Below are positions 51,066-59,335 of a stretch of 64,000 nt of DNA, in pieces. A program made the position numbers and the translations under genes. The stretch lies in contig JBNKVT010000019.1 of assembly GCA_050299335.1 (NCBI GenBank), positions 6,514 through 70,513 of the forward strand. Direction: 5' to 3'. Each line of letters starts with the position of its first letter. The first letter of the stretch is position 1. The stretch comes from JBNKVT01 sp050299335 (GTDB lineage: Bacteria > Pseudomonadota > Alphaproteobacteria > Rhodobacterales > Rhodobacteraceae). The notes beneath the pieces are model-generated. The model saw only the letters and a program-made list of their open reading frames with translations. It had not been told where the DNA came from and ran no database searches.

Positions 51066-52589
51066 TCACCCCCCCAGCAGCGTCACCAGCCCGCCCCCGA
51101 TCCCGAGCCCGATCAGCAGCCACCCCCACCAGGCCACCCGCCCCTTCCGGACCTCCTGAGGCGACCCATTGCTCCGGATCAGCAGCTCCTCCGCCATCCC
51201 CGGCAGCCGGGGCCCCAGCCGCGACAGGATCCGCACCGTCCGCGCCAGGTCCCGCACCACCGCCGCTGGCCCGATATTGTCTCGGATATACCGCTCCACC
51301 ACCGGCCGCGCCGTCTCCCACATGTTCAGCTCCGGATCGAGCGACCGCGCCACCCCCTCGACCACCACCATGGTCCGCTGCAACAGGATCAGCTCCGTCC
51401 GCGTCTCCATCCCGAACCTCTCGGTCACCTCGAAGAGATGCTGCAACAGATGCCCCATCGAGATATGCCGCGCATCCTGCCCGAAGATCGGCTCCCCCAC
51501 CGACCTGAGCGCCTGCGCGAAGGCATCCACATCCCGGTCGGCGGGCACGTACCCGGCCTCGAAATGCACCTCTGCAACCCGCGTATAATCCCGCCTCAGG
51601 AACCCGATCAAAATCTCCGCATAGACCCGCCGCGTATAGGCATCGATCCGCCCCATGATCCCGAAATCCAGCGCCACGATATCGCCGTTGGGCGCATATT
51701 TCAGGTTCCCCTGATGCATGTCGGCATGAAAATACCCGTCCCTCAGCGCGAAGTTCAGGAACGCCTGGATCGTCCGCCGCGACAGGTCCTGCAGGTCAGC
51801 CCCTGCGGCCCTCAGCCCCTCCACATCGCCGAACTTCACCCCCTCGGCCCAGTCCAGCGTCATCACCCGCCGCGACGACAGCGCCCAGATCACCTCCGGC
51901 ACCGAGAACCCCGCATCGCCCTCCGAGTTCGCCCGGAACTCATCCGCCGCCGCCGCCTCCATCCGGAGGTCCAGCTCGCCCCGGACGACACTCTCGAAAT
52001 GCTCGATCACCGCCCGCGGTTTCAGCCGCCGCGCCGGCGGGGCGAGCGTCTCGACGAACCAGGCGATCAGGTAGAAGGCGTCGACGTCGCGCAGAAACGC
52101 CCGCTCGATCCCCGGCCGCAGCACCTTGACCGCCACCTCGCGGCCCGTCTCGCGGACCGTCGCCCGATGCACCTGCGCCAGCGAGGCCGCCGCGACCGGT
52201 TCCGAGAACGCCGAGAACAGCGTCTCCGCCGGTGCCCCCAGTTCGCGGGCCACCTCAGCCTTCGCCAGCCCACTATCAAAGGGCGGCAGCGCGTCCTGCA
52301 GCATCATCAGTTCCGAGGCCAGATCGGCCCCGACCACATCCGGCCGCGTCGACATGATCTGCCCGAACTTGATATAAGCCGGACCCAGTGCCGTCAGCGC
52401 CCGCGGAACAGGCGGCAGCGCCGGATCGCCCTTCAGCCCGAGAAACCGGAACGGCCGGGACAGAACGGTCGCCGCAATCCGAAACGCCCGCGGTGCCTCC
52501 ATGGCCTCCAGCGCCAGCTGCATGGCACCCGTGCGCTCGAAGGTGGCACCGGTCCGGATCAGCCGCCAGATATTGTGCGGACCCCTCAT
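51066..52589 (-). CDS. ubiB: UbiB family atypical kinase for ubiquinone synthesis
   Basis: 507 residues. Protein-kinase-like ATPase needed in ubiquinone synthesis. Seen: the KxGQ motif GPAYIKFGQIMSTRPDVVG, the alanine-rich loop PVAAASLAQVHRATV, the VAVKVLRPGIE lysine, DLRMEAAAADEFR, HADMHQGNLKY and VALDFGIMGRID. Two hydrophobic segments at the C-terminus. ATG at 52589 directly follows the ubiE stop. Confidence 0.95.
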   Translation of the reverse strand: MRGPHNIWRLIRTGATFERTGAMQLALEAMEAPRAFRIAATVLSRPFRFLGLKGDPALPPVPRALTALGPAYIKFGQIMSTRPDVVGADLASELMMLQDALPPFDSGLAKAEVARELGAPAETLFSAFSEPVAAASLAQVHRATVRETGREVAVKVLRPGIERAFLRDVDAFYLIAWFVETLAPPARRLKPRAVIEHFESVVRGELDLRMEAAAADEFRANSEGDAGFSVPEVIWALSSRRVMTLDWAEGVKFGDVEGLRAAGADLQDLSRRTIQAFLNFALRDGYFHADMHQGNLKYAPNGDIVALDFGIMGRIDAYTRRVYAEILIGFLRRDYTRVAEVHFEAGYVPADRDVDAFAQALRSVGEPIFGQDARHISMGHLLQHLFEVTERFGMETRTELILLQRTMVVVEGVARSLDPELNMWETARPVVERYIRDNIGPAAVVRDLARTVRILSRLGPRLPGMAEELLIRSNGSPQEVRKGRVAWWGWLLIGLGIGGGLVTLLGG

Positions 52590-53336
52590 TCAGATCTTCC
52601 AGCCCGAATGCAGGGCGGCGATGCCCATCGACAGGTTCCGGTAGTCAACCCGCTCGAACCCCGCCTCCCGGATCATCGAAGCAAAGGCTTCCTGATCCGG
52701 GAACTGGCGGATCGACTCCACCAGATACTGATAACTGTCCCGATCCCCGGTGATCGCCTTGCCCATCGGCGGGATCACGTTGAACGAATAAAGATCATAG
52801 AGCCGCCGCAGCAGCGCATTCGGCACCTGCGAGAACTCCAGCACCATCAGCCGCCCGCCGGGCTTCAGCACCCGGTAGGCCTCGGCCAAGGCATCCCCGA
52901 TCCGCGTCACATTCCGGATCCCGAACGAGATCGTGTAGGCGTCAAAGCTCCCCGCCCCGAAAGGCAGCGCCATCGCATCGCCGACCACCCAGTCGAGCCG
53001 GTCGCCCAACCGCGCCGCCTCCGCCCGCTGGCGTCCGGCGACCAGCATGTCCTCGGTCAGGTCCAGCACCGTCACCTGCCCCGCGCCCTTAACCCTGTCG
53101 AGAAACCGGAAGGCCACATCCCCGGTCCCGCCTGCCACGTCCAGCAGATGGCTCCCCTTCCGGGGCGCCAGCCAGTCCAGCATCGCATCCTTCCACAGCC
53201 GGTGGATCCCGAGGCTCATCGCGTCGTTCATGACGTCGTATTTCGAGGCCACTGACGAGAAAACCCCATGCACCCGCCCGGCCTTTTCATCCTCGGAAAC
53301 CGTCTGAAACCCGAAATGAGTGGTCTTTCCGGACAT
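52590..53336 (-). CDS. ubiE: Ubiquinone/menaquinone biosynthesis C-methyltransferase
   Basis: 248 residues. SAM-dependent methyltransferase of quinone synthesis. Seen: VASKYDVMNDAMSLGIHRLWKD, LLDVAGGTGDVAF (SAM motif I), DLTEDML, ISFGIRNVTRIGDALAEAYRVLKPGGRLMVLEFSQ and SFNVIPPMG. ATG at 53336 is preceded by GAGGCGAGGG; an in-frame ATG five codons upstream (53351) is also possible. Its stop abuts the ubiB start with no gap. Confidence 0.95.
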   Translation of the reverse strand: MSGKTTHFGFQTVSEDEKAGRVHGVFSSVASKYDVMNDAMSLGIHRLWKDAMLDWLAPRKGSHLLDVAGGTGDVAFRFLDRVKGAGQVTVLDLTEDMLVAGRQRAEAARLGDRLDWVVGDAMALPFGAGSFDAYTISFGIRNVTRIGDALAEAYRVLKPGGRLMVLEFSQVPNALLRRLYDLYSFNVIPPMGKAITGDRDSYQYLVESIRQFPDQEAFASMIREAGFERVDYRNLSMGIAALHSGWKI

Positions 53337-53434
53337 GCGCCCTCGCCTCATGCTCTGCGTCCCCGTGATACCTAGAGCGGAAACTACGGGGTTACAATTC
53401 TTAAGCGGAACACGCCGCCATGCACTGGATCCGT

Positions 53435-53588
53435 TTCTCCTTCTTCCAAATACCTCCGGGGTAGTTTGCCGAATGGCAAACGGGGGCCGAGCCCCAGGGG
53501 GGTCGCCATTGTTTGCGCCATTGGTCCGAGCGACAATGGCGACGGGGCGCAGCCCCCCGCGTGTCGGCCCGCGCCAGCGGGGCGAAAT
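53435..53588. repeat. Dispersed intergenic repeat, copy 2
   Basis: Same blocks as 11217-11327 in the same order: CTTCTTCCAAATACCTCCGG, GCCATTGT ... CGCCATTGGTCCGAGCGACAATGG and AGCCCCCCGCGTGTCGGCCC. It is about 40 bases longer, with an inserted GTTTGCCGAATGGCAAAC hairpin after the first block. It lies between divergent ubiE and gyrB. Confidence 0.75.
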
Positions 53589-53763
53589 CTCTGGTCGCAG
53601 CGACGTATTCTACCATTCCTGCCGAAGATTTCCGCAGCAGTCCTAGCGCTTGTAGACAGTCAAATTTCACCCATCCGACACCTTCGAAAAACAGCCCCGT
53701 ACGCTCCCTTTGCAAGGCATTGTTTTTAAAAGAAACTAACCCCCTCAAACCGCCGCGATTCAC

Positions 53764-53792
53764 GTGACATCCCAGGTCTGCCTGCTTATATT
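53764..53792 (+). promoter_or_regulatory. Predicted sigma70-type promoter of gyrB
   Basis: GTGACA at 53764-53769 and TATATT at 53787-53792 with a 17-base spacer, 26 bases upstream of the gyrB start. Good match and spacing. Confidence 0.65.
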
Positions 53793-53818
53793 ATGCACAG
53801 AAGAAAAAGGATGCCCCC

Positions 53819-56236
53819 ATGGCGGATAACGAGCAGCAGCCGGACGAGTACGGCGCCAAGTCGATCAAGGTTCTCAAAGGGCTGGAAGCCGTGCGCAAGC
53901 GGCCCGGGATGTATATCGGCGACACCGATGACGGGTCGGGGCTGCATCACATGGTTTACGAGGTTGTGGACAACGGCATCGACGAAGCGCTGGCGGGTCA
54001 TGCCGACACGGTGAGCGTGACCATTCATGCCGACAATTCGGTCTCGGTTTCCGACAATGGCCGCGGGATTCCGGTGGATATTCACGAGGAGGAAGGGGTC
54101 TCTGCCGCCGAAGTCATCATGACCCAGCTGCATGCGGGCGGCAAGTTCGACCAGAACTCCTACAAGGTCTCGGGCGGGTTGCACGGGGTCGGGGTCTCGG
54201 TGGTCAACGCGCTGTCGGACTGGCTGGAACTGAGGATATGGCGGAACGGCAAGGAACATGTCGCCCGGTTCGAGGGCGGCTTCACCACCGAGCATCTGAA
54301 GGTCACCGGCGAGGCAGATGGGCGCAAGGGCACCGAGGTGCGGTTCCTGGCCTCGACCAAGACCTTCTCGAACCTCGATTATGTCTACAAGACGCTCGAA
54401 CACCGGCTGCGCGAACTGGCTTTCCTCAATTCCGGGGTCCGGATCACCCTGCGCGACGAACGCCCCGCCGAGCCTCTGGAAACCACGCTCGAATACGAAG
54501 GCGGGGTGCGGGAATTCGTGCGCTATCTGGATCGGTCGAAAACCGCGCTGATCCCTGATCCGATCTATGTGAACGGCGAAAAGGACGGTATCGGGGTCGA
54601 AGTGGCGATGTGGTGGAATGACAGCTACCACGAGAATGTCATGCCCTTCACCAACAACATCCCGCAGCGCGACGGCGGCACCCATATGGCCGGATTCCGC
54701 GGCGCGTTGACCCGGACGATCAACAACTATGTGGCCTCCTCGGGGATCGCCAAGAAGGAGAAGGTGACGCTTTCCGGCGACGATGCCCGCGAGGGGCTGA
54801 CCTGTGTCTTGTCGGTGAAGGTTCCCGATCCGAAATTCAGCAGCCAGACCAAGGACAAGCTGGTCTCGTCCGAGGTCCGCCCCGCCGTCGAGGGTCTGAT
54901 GAACGAGAAACTCGCCGAGTGGTTCGAGGAGAACCCCAACGAGGCCCGCCAGGTTGTCACCAAGATCGTCGAGGCCGCCCAGGCCCGCGAGGCGGCGCGC
55001 AAGGCCCGCGAACTGACGCGGCGGAAATCGGCGCTGGACGTGAATTTTCTCGCCGGCAAGCTGAAGGATTGTTCCGAGAAGGACGCGTCGAAGACCGAGC
55101 TTTTCCTCGTCGAGGGTGACTCGGCAGGCGGTTCCGCGACACAGGGCCGTTCGCGGCACAATCAGGCGGTGCTGCCCTTGCGCGGCAAGATCCTGAACGT
55201 GGAACGGGCGCGGTTCGACCGGATGCTAGGGAGCCAGGAAATCGGCAACCTCGTCATGGCGCTGGGCACCGGGATCGGCCGCGACGAGTTCGATATCTCG
55301 AAACTGCGTTACCACAAGGTGGTCATCATGACCGATGCCGATGTGGACGGCGCGCATATCCGCACGCTCCTCTTGACCTTCTTCTTCCGCCAGATGCCGG
55401 AACTGATCGAGGGCGGCTATCTCTATATCGCCCAGCCGCCGCTCTACAAGGTCGCGCGGGGGCGGTCGGAGGTCTACCTCAAGGATCAGGGTGCGCTGGA
55501 GGAATACCTGATCGAACAGGGGCTGGACGATGCCACCCTGAAGCTCGGCAACGGCTCGGTCATCGCCGGGGCCGATCTGGCCCGGGTTGTCAACGAGGCG
55601 CGGCAGGTCCGCGCGATCCTGAACGCCTTCCCGACCCATTATCCGCGCTTCATCCTCGAACAGGCCACCATCGCCGGGGCGCTGGTCGAAGGGGCGTTGC
55701 AGGCCAACCTGCAGGGCGTGGCCGATGCGGTCGCCACGCGGCTGGACCTGATCGCCACCGAATACGAACGCGGCTGGCAGGGCCGCCCGACCCAGGATCA
55801 CGGGCTGCGCCTGTCGCGGGAATTGCGCGGGGTCGAGGAGGTACGGGTGCTGGACGGGCCGGTGCTGCGCTCGGGTGAGGCGCGCAAGCTCGGCTCGCTG
55901 ACCGGGGCGTTGCAGGAGGTCTACGCGCAACCGGCGAAATTCACCCGCAAGGAGCGGTCAGTGGATATCTACGCCCCATCCGACCTCTTGAACGCGGTTC
56001 TGACCGAGGGCGAACGCGGCCTGTCGCTGCAGCGCTACAAGGGGCTGGGCGAGATGAACCCGGACCAGCTCTGGGAAACAACGCTCGACCCCGAGGCGCG
56101 GACGCTGTTGCAGGTGCGTGTCGACCAGCAGGACGAGGCCGACGAGATCTTCACCAAGCTGATGGGCGACGTGGTCGAACCCCGCCGCGCCTTCATCCAG
56201 GACAACGCGCTGAGCGTGGAGCATCTGGATATCTGA
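53819..56236 (+). CDS. gyrB: DNA gyrase subunit B
   Basis: 805 residues. ATPase subunit of DNA gyrase. Seen: the GHKL motifs VYEVVDNGIDEALAGH, SDNGRGIPVDIH and GGLHGVGVSVVNALS, and the TOPRIM motifs LVEGDSAGGSATQGRSR and TDADVDGAHIRTLLLTFFFR. The C-terminus ALSVEHLDI is the classic GyrB end. ATG at 53819 follows AAAAAGGATG. Standalone gene with its own promoter. Confidence 0.97.
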   Translation: MADNEQQPDEYGAKSIKVLKGLEAVRKRPGMYIGDTDDGSGLHHMVYEVVDNGIDEALAGHADTVSVTIHADNSVSVSDNGRGIPVDIHEEEGVSAAEVIMTQLHAGGKFDQNSYKVSGGLHGVGVSVVNALSDWLELRIWRNGKEHVARFEGGFTTEHLKVTGEADGRKGTEVRFLASTKTFSNLDYVYKTLEHRLRELAFLNSGVRITLRDERPAEPLETTLEYEGGVREFVRYLDRSKTALIPDPIYVNGEKDGIGVEVAMWWNDSYHENVMPFTNNIPQRDGGTHMAGFRGALTRTINNYVASSGIAKKEKVTLSGDDAREGLTCVLSVKVPDPKFSSQTKDKLVSSEVRPAVEGLMNEKLAEWFEENPNEARQVVTKIVEAAQAREAARKARELTRRKSALDVNFLAGKLKDCSEKDASKTELFLVEGDSAGGSATQGRSRHNQAVLPLRGKILNVERARFDRMLGSQEIGNLVMALGTGIGRDEFDISKLRYHKVVIMTDADVDGAHIRTLLLTFFFRQMPELIEGGYLYIAQPPLYKVARGRSEVYLKDQGALEEYLIEQGLDDATLKLGNGSVIAGADLARVVNEARQVRAILNAFPTHYPRFILEQATIAGALVEGALQANLQGVADAVATRLDLIATEYERGWQGRPTQDHGLRLSRELRGVEEVRVLDGPVLRSGEARKLGSLTGALQEVYAQPAKFTRKERSVDIYAPSDLLNAVLTEGERGLSLQRYKGLGEMNPDQLWETTLDPEARTLLQVRVDQQDEADEIFTKLMGDVVEPRRAFIQDNALSVEHLDI

Positions 56237-56270
56237 TACCACCAGCCTGCGAGGACCGTGCGGGACTGCC

Positions 56271-56303
56271 AAAAAAAATCAGGCCACCGAAACCGGTGGC
56301 CTG
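56271..56303 (-). terminator. Intrinsic terminator of the HU gene
   Basis: On the minus strand a 9-10 bp stem AGGCCACCGG/CCGGTGGCCT-type hairpin (loop of three bases) followed by GATTTTTTTT. Strong intrinsic terminator just after the HU stop; on the plus strand the poly-A side precedes the hairpin, so it serves HU and not gyrB. Confidence 0.85.
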
Positions 56304-56325
56304 GGAACCGATACGGAAAATCCGA

Positions 56326-56616
56326 TCAGGCGTTGATCACGTCCTTCAGCGCCTTGGCGATGGTCACCTTGGCGACGCGGTCGGCGTCCTTGTGCATCTG
56401 CTCGCCGGTGGCCGGATTGCGCACCATGCGGGCCGGGCGCTCGCGGCAGGAGAACTTGCCGAGGCCGGGCAGGGTCACGGCGCCACCGCCAGCAACTTCG
56501 GCGGTGACGATGTCGGTGATGGCTTCGAGCGCGCGGTTGGCGGTTGCCTTGTCGCTGCCGGTCTTTTCGGCAAGAGCTGCGACAAGCTGTGTCTTTGTCA
56601 TGGGTTTCTGGGCCAT
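56326..56616 (-). CDS. hup: HU-family DNA-binding protein
   Basis: 96 residues. Nucleoid protein that bends DNA. Seen: MTKTQLVAALAEKTGSDKA, RALEAITDIVTAEVAGGG and the arm-type GLGKFSCRERPARMVRNPATGEQM. The start ATG at 56616 has GGGAG seven bases upstream. The arm includes a Cys in place of a more usual residue. Ends with its own strong terminator. Confidence 0.95.
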   Translation of the reverse strand: MAQKPMTKTQLVAALAEKTGSDKATANRALEAITDIVTAEVAGGGAVTLPGLGKFSCRERPARMVRNPATGEQMHKDADRVAKVTIAKALKDVINA

Positions 56617-56680
56617 TCTGAGACTCCCTGTTCCAATATGTTTGTTTTCTTCGGTCAAGCAGGCGACCGGCAGGGGAGAC

Positions 56681-56707
56681 TTAATAGAACCGCAGCCGGA
56701 AACTCAA
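56681..56707 (-). promoter_or_regulatory. Candidate sigma70 promoter of the HU gene
   Basis: On the minus strand TTGAGT (56702-56707) and TATTAA (56681-56686) with a 15-base spacer, about 65 bases upstream of the HU start. Spacing is short, so this is tentative. Confidence 0.4.
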
Positions 56708-56891
56708 TGCCTTAAAAGTCGCGACGGCCTTTTTTTATTGGGGATAACTCGGGTGACGTAAGGGAAACCGGATGTAGGGGGCAAAAACTGTGGCTTGAGG
56801 GTGACGCCTACGCCTTTGAGTTGAAATGGGGGGCCGGAGCCAGGCAGATGGCGCTGCATTGCAGCATGATCCATCGGCGAAATTTCGCCGC

Positions 56892-57758
56892 TCAGGCCGC
56901 GCGCCGCGGGTCCAGAACCGCGATCAACGCCCCCGCGGTGATGGCGAGAATCCCGGACAACGCCCAGGGCCCGGGCAGTTGCGCGAGGATGAGAGCGTCG
57001 AGAGCAAGGGCCCAGATCATGCCGGTATAGTCATAGGGGGCGAGGGCGGCGACGGGTGCGCGGGCGATGGATTCAGTGGCCGCGATATGGGCGAGACCAC
57101 CGAAAAGACCGGCTCCGATCAGGGCGAAATGGCCGGGCATGTCGACCGCGCCCCAGCCCAGCGGCAGGGTGGCCAGCCCGATCAGGCCGGAGACGAGCGC
57201 GAACCAGAAGGCGATGGCGGCCGGGGTCTCGGTCTCGGTCATGCGTTTGATATGGATGCGCAGGAAGGTCATGGTCAGCGCGTAGCCGATCCCGGCGCCG
57301 AAACCGATCAGCGCCGTGGTGGCGAAGTCGGGTGCGGTCAGGGTCTCGGCGAGCATCATGATGACGCCGGCAAAGCCAAGCGCGGTGCCGAGGATGACCG
57401 GCGGGGTCAGGCGTTCGCCGAGCAGCAGCGCGGCGGCGGGCAGCGACAGGATCGGCACGAGATAGGCCAGCGCCGTGGCATTAGCGACCGGCAGATAGGC
57501 CAGCGACAGGAAGGAGCAGGCCATGGCGAGACTGCCAAGGAGGCTGCGCGAGACATGGGCGCGGGGATTCCTTGTGCGGAGGCCGCTGAGGAATTCGCCG
57601 CGCAGGATCATGTAGCCGGTGATCGGGACGAGGGCGACGGCGCTCCGCCAGAAGATGATCTGGCCGAGCGTCGCCTGGTTGGAAACCGCATGGACGCAGG
57701 CCGACATGAAGGTGATCAGCGCCGCCGTAGCCAGGCGCAGGGCAATACCGGAGGTCAC
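56892..57758 (-). CDS. EamA/DMT-family transporter
   Basis: 288-residue inner-membrane protein with about ten membrane segments in two EamA repeats (SNQATLGQIIFWRSAVAL in the first, LIGAGLFGGLAHIAATESIA in the second). Family members export amino acids, nucleosides or other small metabolites; the substrate here is unknown. GTG start at 57758. Downstream of amn on the same strand but separated by a repeat hairpin. Confidence 0.88.
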   Translation of the reverse strand: MTSGIALRLATAALITFMSACVHAVSNQATLGQIIFWRSAVALVPITGYMILRGEFLSGLRTRNPRAHVSRSLLGSLAMACSFLSLAYLPVANATALAYLVPILSLPAAALLLGERLTPPVILGTALGFAGVIMMLAETLTAPDFATTALIGFGAGIGYALTMTFLRIHIKRMTETETPAAIAFWFALVSGLIGLATLPLGWGAVDMPGHFALIGAGLFGGLAHIAATESIARAPVAALAPYDYTGMIWALALDALILAQLPGPWALSGILAITAGALIAVLDPRRAA

Positions 57759-57784
57759 AGACTGGACAAAGCGGTGAGGCAGTT

Positions 57785-57807
57785 CCCCCCTCCCCCTGGG
57801 AGGGGGG
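57785..57807. repeat. GC-rich palindrome in the amn-DMT gap
   Basis: Perfect 10-bp stem CCCCCCTCCC/GGGAGGGGGG with a CCT loop, flanked by a related TTAGGGGGGAGG run. No T-run follows on either strand. Looks like a dispersed repeat unit rather than a true terminator. Confidence 0.6.
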
Positions 57808-57840
57808 TTAGGGGGGAGGCTTCGGAGCGACCCCCGCCCC

Positions 57841-59328
57841 TCACAGAAACGCCGTCTCCTCGAAGCTGCGCAGCTTGCGCGAATGCAGCCGCTCCAGCGG
57901 CATCTCGCGCAGGGCTTCCATGGCCCGGATGCCGATCAGCAGGTGCTGCGAAACCTGCCGCTTGTAGAAATCGGTGGCCATCCCCGGCAGCTTCAACTCG
58001 CCGTGCAAGGGTTTGTCGGAGACACACAGAAGCGTGCCATAAGGCACCCGGAACCGGAACCCGTTGGCGGCGATGGTGGCGCTTTCCATGTCGAGCGCCA
58101 CAGCGCGGGATTGCGACAGGCGCTGGACCGGGCCGGACTGGTCGCGAAGCTCCCAGTTGCGGTTGTCGATGGTGGCCACCGTACCGGTACGCATGATCTT
58201 CTTCAGCTCAAAGCCCGAGAAGGTGGTGACCTCGGCCACCGCCTGTTCCAGCGCCACCTGCACTTCGGCCAGGGCCGGGATCGGCACCCAGACCGGCAGG
58301 TCGTCGTCCAGCACATGGTCCTCGCGGACATAAGCATGGGCGAGGACATAGTCGCCGAGGCTCTGGGAATTCCGCAAGCCGGCACAATGGCCGAGCATCA
58401 GCCAGACATGGGGGCGCAGCACCGCGATATGGTCGGTGATGGTCTTCGCATTCGAAGGCCCGACGCCGATATTGACCATGGTGATTCCGGAATTGTTCGC
58501 CCGCGTCAGATGGTAGGTCGGCATCTGCGGCGTCTTCCGCTCCGGCCCGCCGATCCGGGCCTTGGCCGAGGTGATGATATTGCCGGGCTCGATCAGCGCC
58601 TCGTAGCCGGAATCTGGATCTGCGATGGCCTCATGGGCATATTTGACGAACTCGTCCATGTAGAACTGGTAGTTGGTAAAGAGGACGTGGTTCTGGAAAT
58701 GCTGCGGGCTGGTCGCCGTGTAATGTGCCAGCCGCGCCAGTGAATAGTCGACCCGCTGGGCGGTGAACGGCGCCAGCGGACGGGGGCCGGTGGTCTCGAA
58801 CGTGTAGGTGCCGTTGACGATGTGGTCGTCCGTGGTGGTCAGGTCCGGCACATCGAAGACATCGCGCATCGGCCGTTCGAGCTTTTCCTCGATCGACCCC
58901 TCGACATGGGCGCCCTCTTCCATGGCGAAATGCAGCGGCAAAGGCGTGGTCGAAGGGCCGACGGTGATCGGCACGCCGTGATTGTGGAGCAGCAGTTTGA
59001 TCTGTTCGGTGAGGTAATTCTTGAACAGGCCAGGCTGGGTGATCGTGGCGACATAATTGCCCGGCTCAGCGACATGGCCGAAGGACAGGCGGCTGTCGAC
59101 CTTGGCATAGCTGGTGGTGGTGAAGGACAGCTGCGGGTAGTAGGCCCGGTAGCGGCCTTCGACGGGACCACCCTGCATCACCTCGGCGAAGCGGTCGCGC
59201 AGAAAGCTGGTGGCCTCGGCATAGAGGCGCTGCAATTCGGCAATCGCCTCGACCGCATCAGTGAAGGCCCGCGGTTCGCGGGTGTCGGGAGTAATCTCGG
59301 GCAGTTCGTCGGTAAATCGGTTCAGCAT
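57841..59328 (-). CDS. amn: AMP nucleosidase
   Basis: 495 residues. Splits AMP into adenine and ribose 5-phosphate. Seen: an N-terminal AMN domain and, in the C-terminal nucleosidase domain, NIGVGPSNAKTITDHIAVLRPHVWLMLGHCAGLR, RAVALDMESATIAANG and GTLLCVSDKPLHGELK. ATG at 59328 (MLNRFTDEL) lies seven bases after the adeC stop; an in-frame ATG at 59364 would overlap adeC. Last gene of the adeC-amn pair. Confidence 0.94.
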   Translation of the reverse strand: MLNRFTDELPEITPDTREPRAFTDAVEAIAELQRLYAEATSFLRDRFAEVMQGGPVEGRYRAYYPQLSFTTTSYAKVDSRLSFGHVAEPGNYVATITQPGLFKNYLTEQIKLLLHNHGVPITVGPSTTPLPLHFAMEEGAHVEGSIEEKLERPMRDVFDVPDLTTTDDHIVNGTYTFETTGPRPLAPFTAQRVDYSLARLAHYTATSPQHFQNHVLFTNYQFYMDEFVKYAHEAIADPDSGYEALIEPGNIITSAKARIGGPERKTPQMPTYHLTRANNSGITMVNIGVGPSNAKTITDHIAVLRPHVWLMLGHCAGLRNSQSLGDYVLAHAYVREDHVLDDDLPVWVPIPALAEVQVALEQAVAEVTTFSGFELKKIMRTGTVATIDNRNWELRDQSGPVQRLSQSRAVALDMESATIAANGFRFRVPYGTLLCVSDKPLHGELKLPGMATDFYKRQVSQHLLIGIRAMEALREMPLERLHSRKLRSFEETAFL

Positions 59329-59335
59329 GTGTGTC

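Larger units (their letters stand above)
53337..53818. other. Divergent intergenic region ubiE / gyrB
   Basis: 482 bases containing the second copy of the dispersed repeat (53435-53588) and the gyrB promoter (53764-53792). No gene is seen in it. The stretch between 53590 and 53760 is AT-rich and featureless. Confidence 0.6.
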
